Positions 1 through 8,172 of a stretch of 64,000 bases of DNA are shown one piece after another. The notes under the pieces were generated by a model. The model had not been told where the DNA came from. It saw only the letters and a program-made list of their open reading frames with translations, and did not search any database. The stretch comes from Dictyobacter formicarum (GTDB lineage Bacteria; Chloroflexota; Ktedonobacteria; Ktedonobacterales; Ktedonobacteraceae). The translations under genes and the position numbers were made by a program. The first letter of the stretch is position 1, and every line of letters starts with the position of its first letter. The stretch spans positions 62,001-126,000 of the forward strand of contig NZ_BNJJ01000022.1 of NCBI RefSeq assembly GCF_016587435.1. The letters run 5' to 3'.

Positions 1-205
1 TCAGTGGGGTTTCGCTCTTCAACCAGACGGCGTGGCAGAGAAAGAAGCTATTGCCGCGATTATCCGCATAACAAAGGGGAACTTTCGACTCCTGCATCGG
101 TTGCTCACACAAATCGAACGGATAGCGCAGATCAATGCACTGAGAGTCGTCACCAAAGAAGTGGTTGAGATTGCACGCCAGCAACTCGTGATCGGGCCGG
201 ATTGA
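1..205 (+). CDS. C-terminal end of a transposon AAA ATPase (TniB/ExeA-like), partial
   Basis: The frame is open from base 2 to a TGA at 203-205 and encodes the last 67 residues of a protein whose start lies left of the window. The stretch [19 protein letters not shown], then a helix ending REVV-like and VIGPD, resembles the C-terminal helical region of AAA ATPases that accompany DDE transposases (TniB/IstB/ExeA type) and bring target DNA to the transposase. The Walker motifs would lie outside the window, so the family call rests on this tail alone. It stops 91 bp before the left end of the Tn554-like element and may be the interrupted remains of another transposon. Confidence 0.5.
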   Translation, partial: QWGFALQPDGVAEKEAIAAIIRITKGNFRLLHRLLTQIERIAQINALRVVTKEVVEIARQQLVIGPD

Positions 206-296
206 GAACAGAGGGTGACAGTGATTCTGATGACAAAGCAGTCATTTATTGTGGTGATTTACAGGCCAGGAAAGGGAACCTTCTTGATGAGTTCAG

Positions 297-316
297 AAAA
301 CGGTCGTTATCTAAAG
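297..316 (+). repeat. Left terminal inverted repeat of the Tn554-like element
   Basis: This 20-bp sequence is perfectly inverted at 4188-4207. It lies 158 bp upstream of tnpA, and a short inverted repeat (CAACGT...ACGTTG near 413-437) lies between it and the gene. It is the probable recombination end. Confidence 0.8.
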
Positions 317-474
317 GCGATAAGAGAGTCATCATCATAGTCTTTAATGAGAGGAAATACTCCTTTTTTTACTGACTGTTGACGATATAACGCAGGTCCT
401 GTAAGATAGTCTTCAACGTTCGTGATATGGGACGTTGATGAGGTGGATGTTGAAGGTGGAAAGAGGAACCCTCC

Positions 475-1602
475 ATGCGTGTCCAAGAAATTCTTACTGC
501 TGACCACGAGATCCGGTATGTGATCGTTGATGAGAGCGGAAATCTCATCATTCCTGTCGTGCGCTATCTTAAATATCTCCACGCCATTGGCCGCGCACGG
601 AATACGCTTCGTGCGTATGCCCACAGCCTTTCATTGTACTTTACGTATCTCACCCAAGAGCGCCTTGACCATGCTTGCGTAACGCTCGATGACATGGCAG
701 GCTTTGTGCTCTGGCTTAAAAATCCCTACCGTTCCCTGAAAGTGCTTCCTGTTCAGCCGGTGACGCAGGCTCGTACCAATACGACCATTAATCAGTGTAT
801 TACCGCAGTTGCAGGCTTCTACGACTATCTGTGGCGGCGAGATGAACTCACAACTGATTTCAATGAGCAAACGCGCAGTTACCTGCCAGCCAGGGCCCGT
901 TCGTACAAAAGTTTCCTGCATCATATCACCAAAAGTCAGTTAGTCGAAAAGAATCTCCTCAAGCAACAGGTACCAAGACAGCAAAAGCCGAAGACGCTTA
1001 CCACTGCGCAAATTGAAGCACTGGTCAACGCTTGCGAGAATCTGCGTGACAAGTTGCTCTTACGGCTCTTGTATGAAAGTTCTCTGCGGATCGGGGAGTG
1101 CCTTGCTCTCTGGATTGAGGATCTCGACATTGAGCGCTGTCAGATCTCGGTCCGCGACCGGGGCCAGCTCGTCAATAGAGCAGAAATCAAAACGCCTGCA
1201 AGTTGCCGAAAAGTTGATGTCTCACGCGAATTGATCAATTCCATCTTGGATTACCTCGTGGTTGTTCACACCGAGGAGGTGGAAACCAATCACGTGTTCA
1301 TTAAGTTACACGGTAAACGCTCTGGGCAGCCCCTGGAGTACGCCGATGTCAACGATCTGTTTCAGAGATTGAAAAAGAAGACGGGAATTGATGCTCATGC
1401 TCATCTGCTTCGTCACAGTTCTTTAACCAGTTTGGCCAAACATGGATGGCGACCAGAACTGCTCCGAGAACGAGCCGGACATACCCAGATCTCCTCGACC
1501 TACCAGCTCTATGTGCATCCAGGCGACGAGGAGTTACGAGAGGCGTGGGAACAAACGCAGGAACGGCTTCGTTTGAGCCAACCAGGACAGGAGGAAAGGT
1601 AA
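475..1602 (+). CDS. tnpA: Tyrosine recombinase TnpA of a Tn554-like transposon
   Basis: This 375-residue protein is a tyrosine site-specific recombinase that would cut and rejoin transposon ends together with TnpB. An N-terminal SAM-like core-binding region (about 30-150) is followed by the catalytic domain, with R205 in SLRIGE, a likely K239, H310-x-x-R313, H336 in GHTQIS, and the nucleophile Y346 (Y343 is the alternative) in STYQLYVHP. The full R-K-H-R-H-Y set looks intact, so it should be active. The ATG is preceded by GAAAGAGG. The stop codon overlaps the tnpB start (TAATG), indicating translational coupling. Confidence 0.88.
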   Translation: MRVQEILTADHEIRYVIVDESGNLIIPVVRYLKYLHAIGRARNTLRAYAHSLSLYFTYLTQERLDHACVTLDDMAGFVLWLKNPYRSLKVLPVQPVTQARTNTTINQCITAVAGFYDYLWRRDELTTDFNEQTRSYLPARARSYKSFLHHITKSQLVEKNLLKQQVPRQQKPKTLTTAQIEALVNACENLRDKLLLRLLYESSLRIGECLALWIEDLDIERCQISVRDRGQLVNRAEIKTPASCRKVDVSRELINSILDYLVVVHTEEVETNHVFIKLHGKRSGQPLEYADVNDLFQRLKKKTGIDAHAHLLRHSSLTSLAKHGWRPELLRERAGHTQISSTYQLYVHPGDEELREAWEQTQERLRLSQPGQEER

Positions 1603-3143
1603 TGCCTGCATCACATTCCCACGTTTCTCCGTTTCCTTTCCCTGATCCGGTTGAAGCAGAGTTTGCCAAAGACATTTGGGATGCCCGCTGCATTCCGGGA
1701 ACCCGCTATTCCCCTTGCAGAAGCGTTTTCCTCCTAAATTTCACGTACATTGCTCCGGCATTGCGTCCTGTCGTGAAGAGGCACATCCAGTTGACGCTCA
1801 TGAAATACTCAGTCGATCATTGCAGAAACAAGATCCGTCATCTTGAGACCTTTCTTGATTTCTTCCTATCGCGGCACCCAGGCGCTACCCATTTTCAGCA
1901 GTTAGATCGTGCAGACATAGAAGCATATCTGGTCTATTTAAGAACCGATCATGGGAAACACTGGAGTGAGCAAGAGATGATTTATGCGCTTTCGACGCTC
2001 AAGCAATTTCTGGAATACCTCCAACAACGCTCAGCGTTTGAAGCACCTCACCAATCGATTGGGAAACTCATTTGGCCCGATGATGTGGGCAGGAAAGCCA
2101 ATTACTACAATGGCGAGACGGTAAAATATATCCCAGAAAGCGTCTTGCAACAAATTGATCAGCAGATCCATCTGTTTCCAGCAGAGCATTTGCCTGTCTT
2201 CATTCTGTTACGGGCGTCGGGCTGGCGTATCTCAGATGTGCTTAATTTACGATGTGATACCTGTCTGGAACATTCTCCGAGTGGGTGGTGGCTCTGCGGC
2301 GATATTCGCAAAACCAATGTACTCAACCACAGAGTACCGATCTCTGACGAGATCGCAGCGCTGGTGACGACCCAGCAAAAATATGTTGAGGAGCATATTC
2401 CTCCTGAGAGAAACCCTCGCAAGTATCTTTTCCCAGCGCAAAAAGAAGACCGAACTGGGCTGGCTCAAAGTGCCGATGATTTTCGGTATGTGCTCACTTC
2501 CTTCAGTAAGAAAGCCGAACTGACTGATGATGCGGGAAAGCCCTTCCGCCTCAAGGCGCATGCCTTTCGTCATACCAAAGCCGTCGAATTGATCAACAAT
2601 GGGATGAGCCTTTTCTATGTGCAGAAATGGATGGCTCACCTCTCACCGCACATGACTATGGTGTACGCGAAACTCCTTGATCCTACCATGCGACGAGCCT
2701 GGGAAGAGGCATTTGCGAGAGGAGCGGTGCGCATTGACCCAGCAGGAGCCCCAAAGCCAGTCGATCCTGCGCAATTAGTGAAGGAGCAAGAGATCGAATG
2801 GGAGCACATCCGGCACAACCTCGATGCTGTTCGTCTCCCCAATGGGTACTGTTTCAAACCAAAGAAGGCGAATTGCCCAACACAGGAAACTCCTTGTTAC
2901 ACCTGCCACCATTTTTGCACAACGCCCGATTTTCTCCCACAGTTTGAGCGAGAAGAGCGGGAGATGCGCGAACTGATCGAATTGGGGAAGAAAGCAGGAA
3001 GTGAGATCTGGGTCGAGCGGAACACCCAGAAAATGGGCAGACTGCTTCCAGTGATCCAGATCCTGCGAACAGGTGATCTGCATCATCCGGCTGGCAAAGC
3101 CTTACGTGAATATACCCCGGAAGAAAGGGCAAAGCGAGTATGA
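1602..3143 (+). CDS. tnpB: Tyrosine recombinase TnpB of a Tn554-like transposon
   Basis: The 513-residue second recombinase carries R209 (GWRISD), H320-x-x-R323 (HAFRH), H346 and a nucleophile Y355 in MTMVYAKL. A C-terminal cysteine cluster (C417, C425, C432, C435, C439), typical of Tn554 TnpB, probably binds zinc. An in-frame ATG at 1446 would give a longer product, but it lies deep inside tnpA. The ATG at 1602 has the ribosome site GAGGAAAGG at 1591-1599 and overlaps the tnpA stop, so it is preferred. The stop overlaps tnpC by ATGA. It acts with TnpA and TnpC on the element ends. Confidence 0.88.
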   Translation: MPASHSHVSPFPFPDPVEAEFAKDIWDARCIPGTRYSPCRSVFLLNFTYIAPALRPVVKRHIQLTLMKYSVDHCRNKIRHLETFLDFFLSRHPGATHFQQLDRADIEAYLVYLRTDHGKHWSEQEMIYALSTLKQFLEYLQQRSAFEAPHQSIGKLIWPDDVGRKANYYNGETVKYIPESVLQQIDQQIHLFPAEHLPVFILLRASGWRISDVLNLRCDTCLEHSPSGWWLCGDIRKTNVLNHRVPISDEIAALVTTQQKYVEEHIPPERNPRKYLFPAQKEDRTGLAQSADDFRYVLTSFSKKAELTDDAGKPFRLKAHAFRHTKAVELINNGMSLFYVQKWMAHLSPHMTMVYAKLLDPTMRRAWEEAFARGAVRIDPAGAPKPVDPAQLVKEQEIEWEHIRHNLDAVRLPNGYCFKPKKANCPTQETPCYTCHHFCTTPDFLPQFEREEREMRELIELGKKAGSEIWVERNTQKMGRLLPVIQILRTGDLHHPAGKALREYTPEERAKRV

Positions 3144-3547
3144 AAAATGAACCATCAGTTCAGCCAAATACACGTGGTCTCCTGGCACATGCGCAGCGCA
3201 AAGCAGCGGAAACCCAGCAGCGCGTCCACCAGACCATTGACCAACTTCTGCGAGAACAAGAAGTCGTGAATTTCAACAGTGTCGCGAAGGCGGCACAGGT
3301 GACGAAGAGTTATCTGTATGCAAACGCCGACGTGCGAGAGCGTATTGAAGCGTTACGAGCAAAGTTCAGTCTGGAGCGCGTTGAGCGACAACAAGCGGAA
3401 CGAAAGCTGTACCAGGCTCGCACAGACAAAACAAAAGAGGTATTGCTTGCAGCCAAAGATCGACGCATCAAGGTCCTGGAAGAGGAAAATTGCAAGTTGA
3501 AAGCACAACTTAAGGAAGCATATGGTAAACTTTACGAGCAGGTGTAA
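3140..3547 (+). CDS. tnpC: TnpC-like accessory protein (DUF6262 type)
   Basis: This 135-residue basic protein occupies the tnpC position of Tn554 transposons. Its first half has the NFNSVAKAAQVTKSYLYAN helix-turn-helix-like segment (about 40-60). The second half, from about residue 70, is a long coiled coil (RVERQQAERKLYQ..., KVLEEENCKLKAQL). This layout matches TnpC/DUF6262 proteins, which assist orientation and frequency of transposition. It overlaps tnpB by four bases, so the three tnp genes form one coupled operon. Confidence 0.8.
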   Translation: MKNEPSVQPNTRGLLAHAQRKAAETQQRVHQTIDQLLREQEVVNFNSVAKAAQVTKSYLYANADVRERIEALRAKFSLERVERQQAERKLYQARTDKTKEVLLAAKDRRIKVLEEENCKLKAQLKEAYGKLYEQV

Positions 3548-3579
3548 CCGCTCATCTTTTCTCTCTGAGGAAATCGCCT

Positions 3580-4125
3580 ATGCCATTTCAAGAACTCCCA
3601 TCAGACGTACTGGAGATGCTCACAAAATATGCTGCGTCACCGAGATTAGTCGCTCATCTAACTATCGTGCATGATGTTGCTATTACCCTTATGAAACAGA
3701 TAGATGCTTGCTGGCCTCTGCTTGACTATGACCGGGACCGTGTTCTAATTGGAGCCGCAACTCATGACGTGGGAAAAACCGTGTATCCCAACGAACTGAC
3801 CGGCCCTGGCTCTCAACATGAGGAGATTGGGCTGCAGCTCCTTCTGGACAGTGGTTTTCCCGAAACCCACGCACGTTTTGCTCGTACCCACGGCCAATGG
3901 GGCCAAGAAGCATTGGTGCAGTTGGAAGATACTCTGGTCGCATTCGCCGATACAATCTGGAAAGGAAAACGAAACGAATCGCTGGAGCAAGAGATTGCTC
4001 AGCAAATTGCGAAGCAGGGCCAGGAAGAAACCTGGGAGGTGTTCATGAAGCTCGACGATATTGCATGCGAGCTGGCAAAAGATGCTCACGATCGCATTCT
4101 TTGGCAGGGAAAATATCCTCTCTAA
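3580..4125 (+). CDS. HD-domain phosphohydrolase, transposon passenger
   Basis: The 181-residue protein contains the HD signature: H in LVAHLTIVHDVA (about 24-32), then ATHDVGKTVYP with the HD pair near residue 61, then QHEEIGL and a later FADTIWKG. HD proteins hydrolyse phosphate bonds, often in nucleotides, using bound metal ions. The substrate cannot be told from sequence. It starts 32 bp after tnpC behind a TCTGAGGAAA ribosome site, lies inside the terminal repeats and so travels with the transposon. It may be cargo or part of the transposition machinery. Confidence 0.75.
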   Translation: MPFQELPSDVLEMLTKYAASPRLVAHLTIVHDVAITLMKQIDACWPLLDYDRDRVLIGAATHDVGKTVYPNELTGPGSQHEEIGLQLLLDSGFPETHARFARTHGQWGQEALVQLEDTLVAFADTIWKGKRNESLEQEIAQQIAKQGQEETWEVFMKLDDIACELAKDAHDRILWQGKYPL

Positions 4126-4132
4126 ACGGACA

Positions 4133-4168
4133 GGAGGAACATCGAAGATATGTCTTCAATGTTCCTCC
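4133..4168 (+). terminator. Hairpin after the transposon operon
   Basis: GGAGGAACAT pairs with ATGTTCCTCC, followed by one mismatch, then GAAGA with TCTTC around a TATG loop. It starts 8 bp after the HD gene and lacks a long T run, so it may end transcription weakly or protect the 3' end. Confidence 0.55.
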
Positions 4169-4187
4169 CACTCATTTTTGGGCTGAA

Positions 4188-4207
4188 CTTTAGATAACGA
4201 CCGTTTT
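4188..4207 (-). repeat. Right terminal inverted repeat of the Tn554-like element
   Basis: Exact reverse complement of 297-316. It lies 62 bp after the HD gene and 20 bp after a strong hairpin. Similarity between the two ends stops at the 20-bp repeat on the inner side. Confidence 0.8.
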
Positions 4208-4262
4208 TTGTACTGCTCGTGTGGGCTGCGGCTCGCGCGCTCCGGCTCCTCCGTCCCCGGCT

Positions 4263-4329
4263 GTGACGGTTGGCCGGGAGTCACACCGCCGGCGCTTGGT
4301 GCGCACTGTGACGTACGATCGGCTGTCAC
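4263..4329. repeat. GTGAC-N12-GTCAC palindrome cluster 1 (two units)
   Basis: Palindromes at 4263-4284 and 4308-4329 are separated by exactly 23 bp. The cluster lies between the transposon end and the 3' end of the leftward DnaB_N-Mrr gene. It is one of eleven related clusters in the window. Confidence 0.8.
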
Positions 4330-4437
4330 GGCTGTGGATCTCCGCTGTTCATGCCAATTTTCGCACGGCTGAGGCAAGAGTGTAATGTTTTGGGGGTAAA
4401 TCTTACAAGCCGTTTGGGGACGCCTACACCTCTCTCC

Positions 4438-5295
4438 CTACCTTCGCTTTATCCTGCGAACCCATTTCATTAGATCATCTCGATCAACTTTGCCCAGAAT
4501 AAATTGGTCCTGAGAAACCCGTTCGAGTGCACCACGAGTAAGGTAGGTCGATGTGACGATAATCCCCTTACTCGCTTTATGTTGCGTACGCGTATCAGCT
4601 AATTCGCGGATAACAGAAAGTCCCACCTTTTTCTCTGGCACGAGTTTTTTCGCTTGCCAAACAGACATGAATGACCCAACGCCCTCCAGCTCTTTCATCG
4701 CGATGATATCTTGCCCGCCATCTTTTGTTCCGCATCCTAGCTTTACTTGGTAACCATCTTTTTCAAGCAAATCCGCAATGAGCTCTTCAAACTCTCGCCA
4801 ATGAAGCCGGTCCAGAGGTGCACCTTGTTGGTCAAGAATCTTCTCAAATATCCGGAAACTAGGGGAAAGACGTGCAATCTGCTGTCGAGTTTCAAGTGAG
4901 GCTAACGCTGTTTGACTATAAAGCGTATGTGCATATGCTTGCCCTGCATCCTTTTTATGACGCAATCGAGCGCTACGTCCGAAGGTCTGAACATACTGAA
5001 TCATATCCTCTTCTGGATTATTTTCCTGGAGAAGTGATACTATATAGCTTGCTCCTCCTATTTCATCTAGCTTACGGTGTCTCACTAATTCATCACAAAC
5101 ATCGATGAAATCATAAATTCTTCCTTTTTCAGCAAAGGAAAGAACAGCCCTATAAATAGTTTGGTGTGCTTCAAGGGAAAAATCCTCTGGGCGTAAATGA
5201 TCTTTCAATGAAAGGATGTACTCTGGGTTAAACAGGAAATGGCCTAATACTTTGCGCTCAATCTTACTATCTTCATCTATTTCTTTGTGATTCAT
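4438..5295 (-). CDS. DnaB N-terminal domain fused to Mrr-type nuclease
   Basis: This 285-residue protein joins two domains not usually found together. Residues 8-105 (SKIERKVLGHFLFNPEY..., LRPEDFSLEAHQTIYRAV, GGASYIVSLL) match the N-terminal helical domain of replicative helicase DnaB, normally a protein-protein and primase contact. Residues 165-285 are a restriction-endonuclease-like fold: E170, D196 in KDGGQDI and Q214-A-K-K217 form the PD-(D/E)xK site of Mrr-type nucleases. The helicase motor is absent. A plausible reading is a nuclease that docks to replication components. The start has only a weak ribosome site. A palindrome cluster follows the stop. Confidence 0.8.
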   Translation of the reverse strand: MNHKEIDEDSKIERKVLGHFLFNPEYILSLKDHLRPEDFSLEAHQTIYRAVLSFAEKGRIYDFIDVCDELVRHRKLDEIGGASYIVSLLQENNPEEDMIQYVQTFGRSARLRHKKDAGQAYAHTLYSQTALASLETRQQIARLSPSFRIFEKILDQQGAPLDRLHWREFEELIADLLEKDGYQVKLGCGTKDGGQDIIAMKELEGVGSFMSVWQAKKLVPEKKVGLSVIRELADTRTQHKASKGIIVTSTYLTRGALERVSQDQFILGKVDRDDLMKWVRRIKRR

Positions 5296-5379
5296 ATGAC
5301 ACGCTTTCAGTGAATATAATGGGGTCTCGACATATGCACAAAATTGCGAGGGTCTTAGCCTGCCCTTCTTTTTATTTTG

Positions 5380-6003
5380 CTAGAAACCCAACACACCCAA
5401 TGCAACCAATGCACCTGTCAGAAAAATATATCCCCACAAAACAATATACTCCCCTGGCGTCCGATTTGAGAACGCTCCGATTCCTATGTATTCCTTATCA
5501 GGCCAAAGCATGCGGACTTTCTGGGTTGTCAGACTGTCCGCAACGATATGTGAAATGATTCCCACCAGAAGCCCGAAGGCAAGGCACCAAAATTCTTCTG
5601 GAAAGAATTTATTTACGATAATATGTCTTGTTACAAGCCAAGTTGTACCTACAACGAAAATGGTAGAGATTCCCATGATAAGTAAAAACACCAAGCAGCA
5701 ACTATGCGTGAAACCTCTGTGCCCTGGTCTCGGTTCTCCTGGTGGTCGTCTTTCTATTTGATCGGGAAGACGTGCACAATAGATCAGCATAAGGTAAAAC
5801 GAAAGTTTGTGGATGAAGGTGGGAACGTCGAGGAATACGTGCCCATGGAGTGCCGCGACGATGAAAGGGTAACTCCAAGGGGTCCCCATTGGATGAAAAA
5901 CAACAGTAAGTTGTTGGGAGGATGGTTGGAACATAAAGCCAAAGAAGCTGTTTACAGTGATCCCGCTAGCGAGCGCGAAACCTACATGAGAATGCCCTTG
6001 CAT
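5380..6003 (-). CDS. Membrane-bound metal-dependent hydrolase (DUF457/YdjM-like)
   Basis: The protein has about 207 residues with several hydrophobic segments. It carries the marks of the YdjM/DUF457 family: an N-terminal QGHSHVGFALASG, a central GHRGFTHS and GIISHIVADSLTTQ, histidine and aspartate clusters thought to bind metal at the membrane. Three ATG codons stand in a row at 6009-6001; the third gives the best spacing to AAAGGA and is used here. The family's function is not settled. The gene stands alone, leftward, downstream of an AT-rich gap. Confidence 0.7.
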   Translation of the reverse strand: MQGHSHVGFALASGITVNSFFGFMFQPSSQQLTVVFHPMGTPWSYPFIVAALHGHVFLDVPTFIHKLSFYLMLIYCARLPDQIERRPPGEPRPGHRGFTHSCCLVFLLIMGISTIFVVGTTWLVTRHIIVNKFFPEEFWCLAFGLLVGIISHIVADSLTTQKVRMLWPDKEYIGIGAFSNRTPGEYIVLWGYIFLTGALVALGVLGF

Positions 6004-6239
6004 CATCATTTCCTTTGAAAATCAATACATACATCTATATCTTCTATTATACGATATAATCGGTTGTTCTTTGGTTCTGTGTTAGATGGGGTAGCTACGT
6101 TTTTCCCCTCCAGATTACTCTCAATGGGAGGGCAAAATGTTGGGAGCCCATTCTGGCATAGCATCCCAAAGGAGACAATCGTAACGCCCTGGGCTGGCAC
6201 ACCCAAACACAGCAGACCGCCACGACTGCCTAGAACGTG

Positions 6240-6527
6240 CTACAATGCTCCATCTTCTTCCTGCCCACGCAATAAGCGATAAACGCGATGACGCAATCCA
6301 TGCTGATCGAGAAACGCCTGAAGCTGACAGCGATCTTCGCGCTCAACAAAGGTCACATCCAACATTAAATCCTTCTGGGGGTAGTTCTGCCACCAACCAA
6401 ACCCCTCCTGGAGGAGTTCGACTGTCCAATTATCACACTGATCAACTTCGACCTGGACGAACGGATCAACTATCAACCAATAGAACCACGTGTGTGTTTC
6501 TTGAAACTCATCAGAAAGAGTGATCAT
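6240..6527 (-). CDS. Hypothetical protein
   Basis: A 95-residue protein of unknown family. It is rich in aromatic and acidic residues (HTWFYWLIVDPFVQVEVD, GFGWWQNYP) and has ordinary protein-like composition, which favours this strand over the overlapping plus-strand frame. The ATG at 6527 has GAGG upstream. A longer frame to 6587 exists but lacks a ribosome site. Confidence 0.45.
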   Translation of the reverse strand: MITLSDEFQETHTWFYWLIVDPFVQVEVDQCDNWTVELLQEGFGWWQNYPQKDLMLDVTFVEREDRCQLQAFLDQHGLRHRVYRLLRGQEEDGAL

Positions 6528-6635
6528 CTTGCCTCGTATCTTCCATGAACAGACCAACAGACCAGTGCCACTCAGGGACACAGGCATACGGAGCCACGTC
6601 TACAAAGATGCCCTAACAGACGATGCCACGAGGAA

Positions 6636-6864
6636 GGCCAGTTAGGCCCGGCGACGAAATTTACAACGTTAAGCGCCCCACGGTGCTGAGAATCTTCATT
6701 ATCGGCAACGTTAGTGCCCAAAATGGCCTCGACGCTGCCGATAAGATGCAAGTTTTGAGCCCGCACGAGCACAAAAGACACTGCTGATAACCTTGCACTG
6801 CTGACGTTGGCGCAGCTCAAATCTGGCTTAACGTTGTATTTTTCACGGGCGGGCCTAATTGGCC
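6636..6864. mobile_element. MITE-like element with about 39-bp imperfect terminal inverted repeats
   Basis: The left arm 6636-6674 and right arm 6826-6864 are inverted copies with small gaps, including a perfect 13-bp core TACAACGTTAAGC / GCTTAACGTTGTA (6662-6674, 6826-6838). The interior holds further self-complementary stretches (TTATCGGCA...TGCCGATAA) and no gene. Size and structure fit a miniature inverted-repeat element. No target duplication is evident. Confidence 0.55.
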
Positions 6865-6865
6865 C

Positions 6866-7108
6866 TTATACTCTTTTTTTGGGGAAGTAAAATTTGAACC
6901 CAGGTGTGACCATCAGCATGATGGGGGTGTTCAAGAGCAGAATTGACGTACCTTTCGTGTAAAGGGAGGCTATTAACGTGGCGAGGATAGCCATAGTGGC
7001 ACATAGAGCAAGGATGCCTCTAATAATGGATAACAAGGATGGCCATCTACGAGATCTGCTTTGGTTGTGGTGTTCCTTCATAGGATCGGTCATAGGATCG
7101 GTTTGCAT
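6866..7108 (-). CDS. Small membrane protein, unknown
   Basis: An 80-residue frame with a charged N-terminus (HHNQSRSRR) and one long or two short hydrophobic segments (about 24-65). It has no recognised family. It starts behind a purine-rich AGAAAGAAGAAGAG stretch and ends directly beside the MITE-like element. Confidence 0.4.
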   Translation of the reverse strand: MQTDPMTDPMKEHHNQSRSRRWPSLLSIIRGILALCATMAILATLIASLYTKGTSILLLNTPIMLMVTPGFKFYFPKKRV

Positions 7109-7220
7109 ATACTCTTCTTCTTTCTATCTGGTCTGAATAACGTGAATTAGCTGAAAGAACAAACGAAAGATGAAGAGTATTAGTAGTTCTTCTTCTCTTG
7201 CAAGTACAGGCTTTCTAGAG

Positions 7221-7254
7221 TTGGCGGGCTAGAGCAGTCTTGCAAAGGATATCG
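7221..7254 (+). repeat. 34-bp direct repeat, copy 1
   Basis: It matches 7503-7536 at 32 of 34 positions (core TTGGCGGGCTAGAGCAGTCT). The copies enclose about 250 bp of AT-rich DNA without a convincing gene. Confidence 0.6.
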
Positions 7255-7502
7255 TTTGTTCATCAGCTTAATACCATTTTAACATGTATAGGTTTGGAAA
7301 GCAGAATATTTGCATTTTTTGGTGGTGAAGTAGTACCTTTTGCGTATGTGATGTGTAAAAAACCGTATAGAAGTGTAGCCATTTTTGGTTGCTTATGCGG
7401 AAGGGCCTGGAATTGTGCTATTATAGTATTGATACTGGAATTTAAAAACGTACTTAGGTATGTTTTCCTATCTCTATTTCATACAATCACACTGATGATG
7501 TC

Positions 7503-7536
7503 TTGGCGGGCTAGAGCAGTCTTGTAAAGGAAATCG
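7503..7536 (+). repeat. 34-bp direct repeat, copy 2
   Basis: Second copy of the repeat at 7221-7254, 282 bp away. It is directly followed by a strong hairpin at 7554-7593. The pair could be recombination sites or a duplicated control region. Confidence 0.6.
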
Positions 7537-7553
7537 CGATAGGAACGGTTGAG

Positions 7554-7593
7554 AAAAATGGACTTCATTCGATATGCAATGAAGTCCATTTTT
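7554..7593. terminator. Perfect 16-bp stem hairpin with A/T flanks
   Basis: AAAAATGGACTTCATT pairs perfectly with AATGAAGTCCATTTTT around an 8-base loop. The A run on one side and T run on the other let it act as a terminator in either direction. Confidence 0.6.
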
Positions 7594-7611
7594 GTTAATT
7601 ATGCCCCTATT

Positions 7612-7773
7612 GTGACCACCTCGCCGGCGTCACATGCTCCGGGCCTGGTCGCCTTCGTGACGTGGCTGCCACCGTCACTGTTGGAGATCTCCGTTGCCTC
7701 TCCTGTGACGGCCAGCCCCGTGTCACCGCTCCCAGCTCGCGGCTTGTTTGTGACGGAACGATTATTTTTTCAC
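7612..7773. repeat. GTGAC-N12-GTCAC palindrome cluster 2 (three to four units)
   Basis: Perfect half-site pairs lie at 7612-7633, 7657-7678 and 7705-7726, with a fourth, degenerate unit from 7750. The gaps are 23, 26 and 23 bp. The cluster follows the 3' end of the short HTH gene at 7815-7994. Confidence 0.8.
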
Positions 7774-7814
7774 ATCCATATAAAGCGACTCAATCAAAGC
7801 CGCCGAGCAACAGA

Positions 7815-7994
7815 TTACAATGGTTCACCAAGGAGCTGTTCAAGTGTTTTTTTCGGAATACGATACGTCGTGCGGGGACCAGCTGCAGGGAGGCGAATAG
7901 CTTCTAATATCCCTTTCTCAATCCACCGGCGCACCGTCGTATCATCCACTCTCAAGACTTTCGCAACTTCAGGAACAGTCAGATATTCGAACAT
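7815..7994 (-). CDS. Excisionase/MerR-type helix-turn-helix protein
   Basis: A complete 59-residue frame on the minus strand. It reads as a classic excisionase-family DNA-binding domain: YLTVPEVAKVLRVDDTTVRRWIEKGIL (about 4-30) is a winged-helix HTH, followed by a wing RTTYRIPKKTLEQLL. Such proteins bind DNA to control recombination direction or act as small repressors. It lies between a palindrome cluster (downstream) and a DnaA-box region (upstream), so it may regulate the replicon or an integrase. Confidence 0.75.
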   Translation of the reverse strand: MFEYLTVPEVAKVLRVDDTTVRRWIEKGILEAIRLPAAGPRTTYRIPKKTLEQLLGEPL

Positions 7995-8172
7995 GAATTT
8001 CCTCTTCTATCAAGCAAGATGTCTGACGCCCATGAATATGGGAAACCGCTGCGCCGAGATCATGAGCGCATCAGCATCAGACGTATGTAACATTCTATGA
8101 CCTCTCACATGTTCAATACCGTTCGCAGACCAAAAAGCGGAAATGCATTCACCGCCGTTCATGGATTGGCAT

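Larger units (their letters stand above)
297..4207. mobile_element. Complete Tn554-like transposon with inverted ends
   Basis: The 3.9-kb segment begins with AAAACGGTCGTTATCTAAAG at 297-316 and ends with its exact reverse complement at 4188-4207. Between lie three coupled genes in Tn554 order (two tyrosine recombinases and a TnpC-like protein) and an HD-domain gene, all on the plus strand. Tn554 relatives move by tyrosine recombination and are generally described as lacking terminal inverted repeats, so perfect 20-bp repeats at both ends are unusual. No obvious target duplication is visible beside them. The coincidence of repeats and gene block makes the borders fairly secure. Confidence 0.8.

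Noticed and set aside
1446..1601. N-terminal extension of TnpB
   Set aside because: It overlaps tnpA over 150 bp; the ATG at 1602 has the ribosome site and the coupled stop-start.
4263..4284. CRP/FNR-type operators (TGTGA-N6-TCACA)
   Set aside because: The spacing here is 12-14 bases between half-sites and repeated in 45-bp periods at gene ends, not in promoters.
7612..7726. CRISPR array
   Set aside because: The conserved part is only 5 bp per half-site, repeats are too short, spacers are palindromic rather than random, and no cas genes are present.
7549..8100. 183-residue plus-strand frame
   Set aside because: It runs through palindrome cluster 2 and antisense to the clear HTH gene at 7815-7994; no ribosome site or protein-like features.
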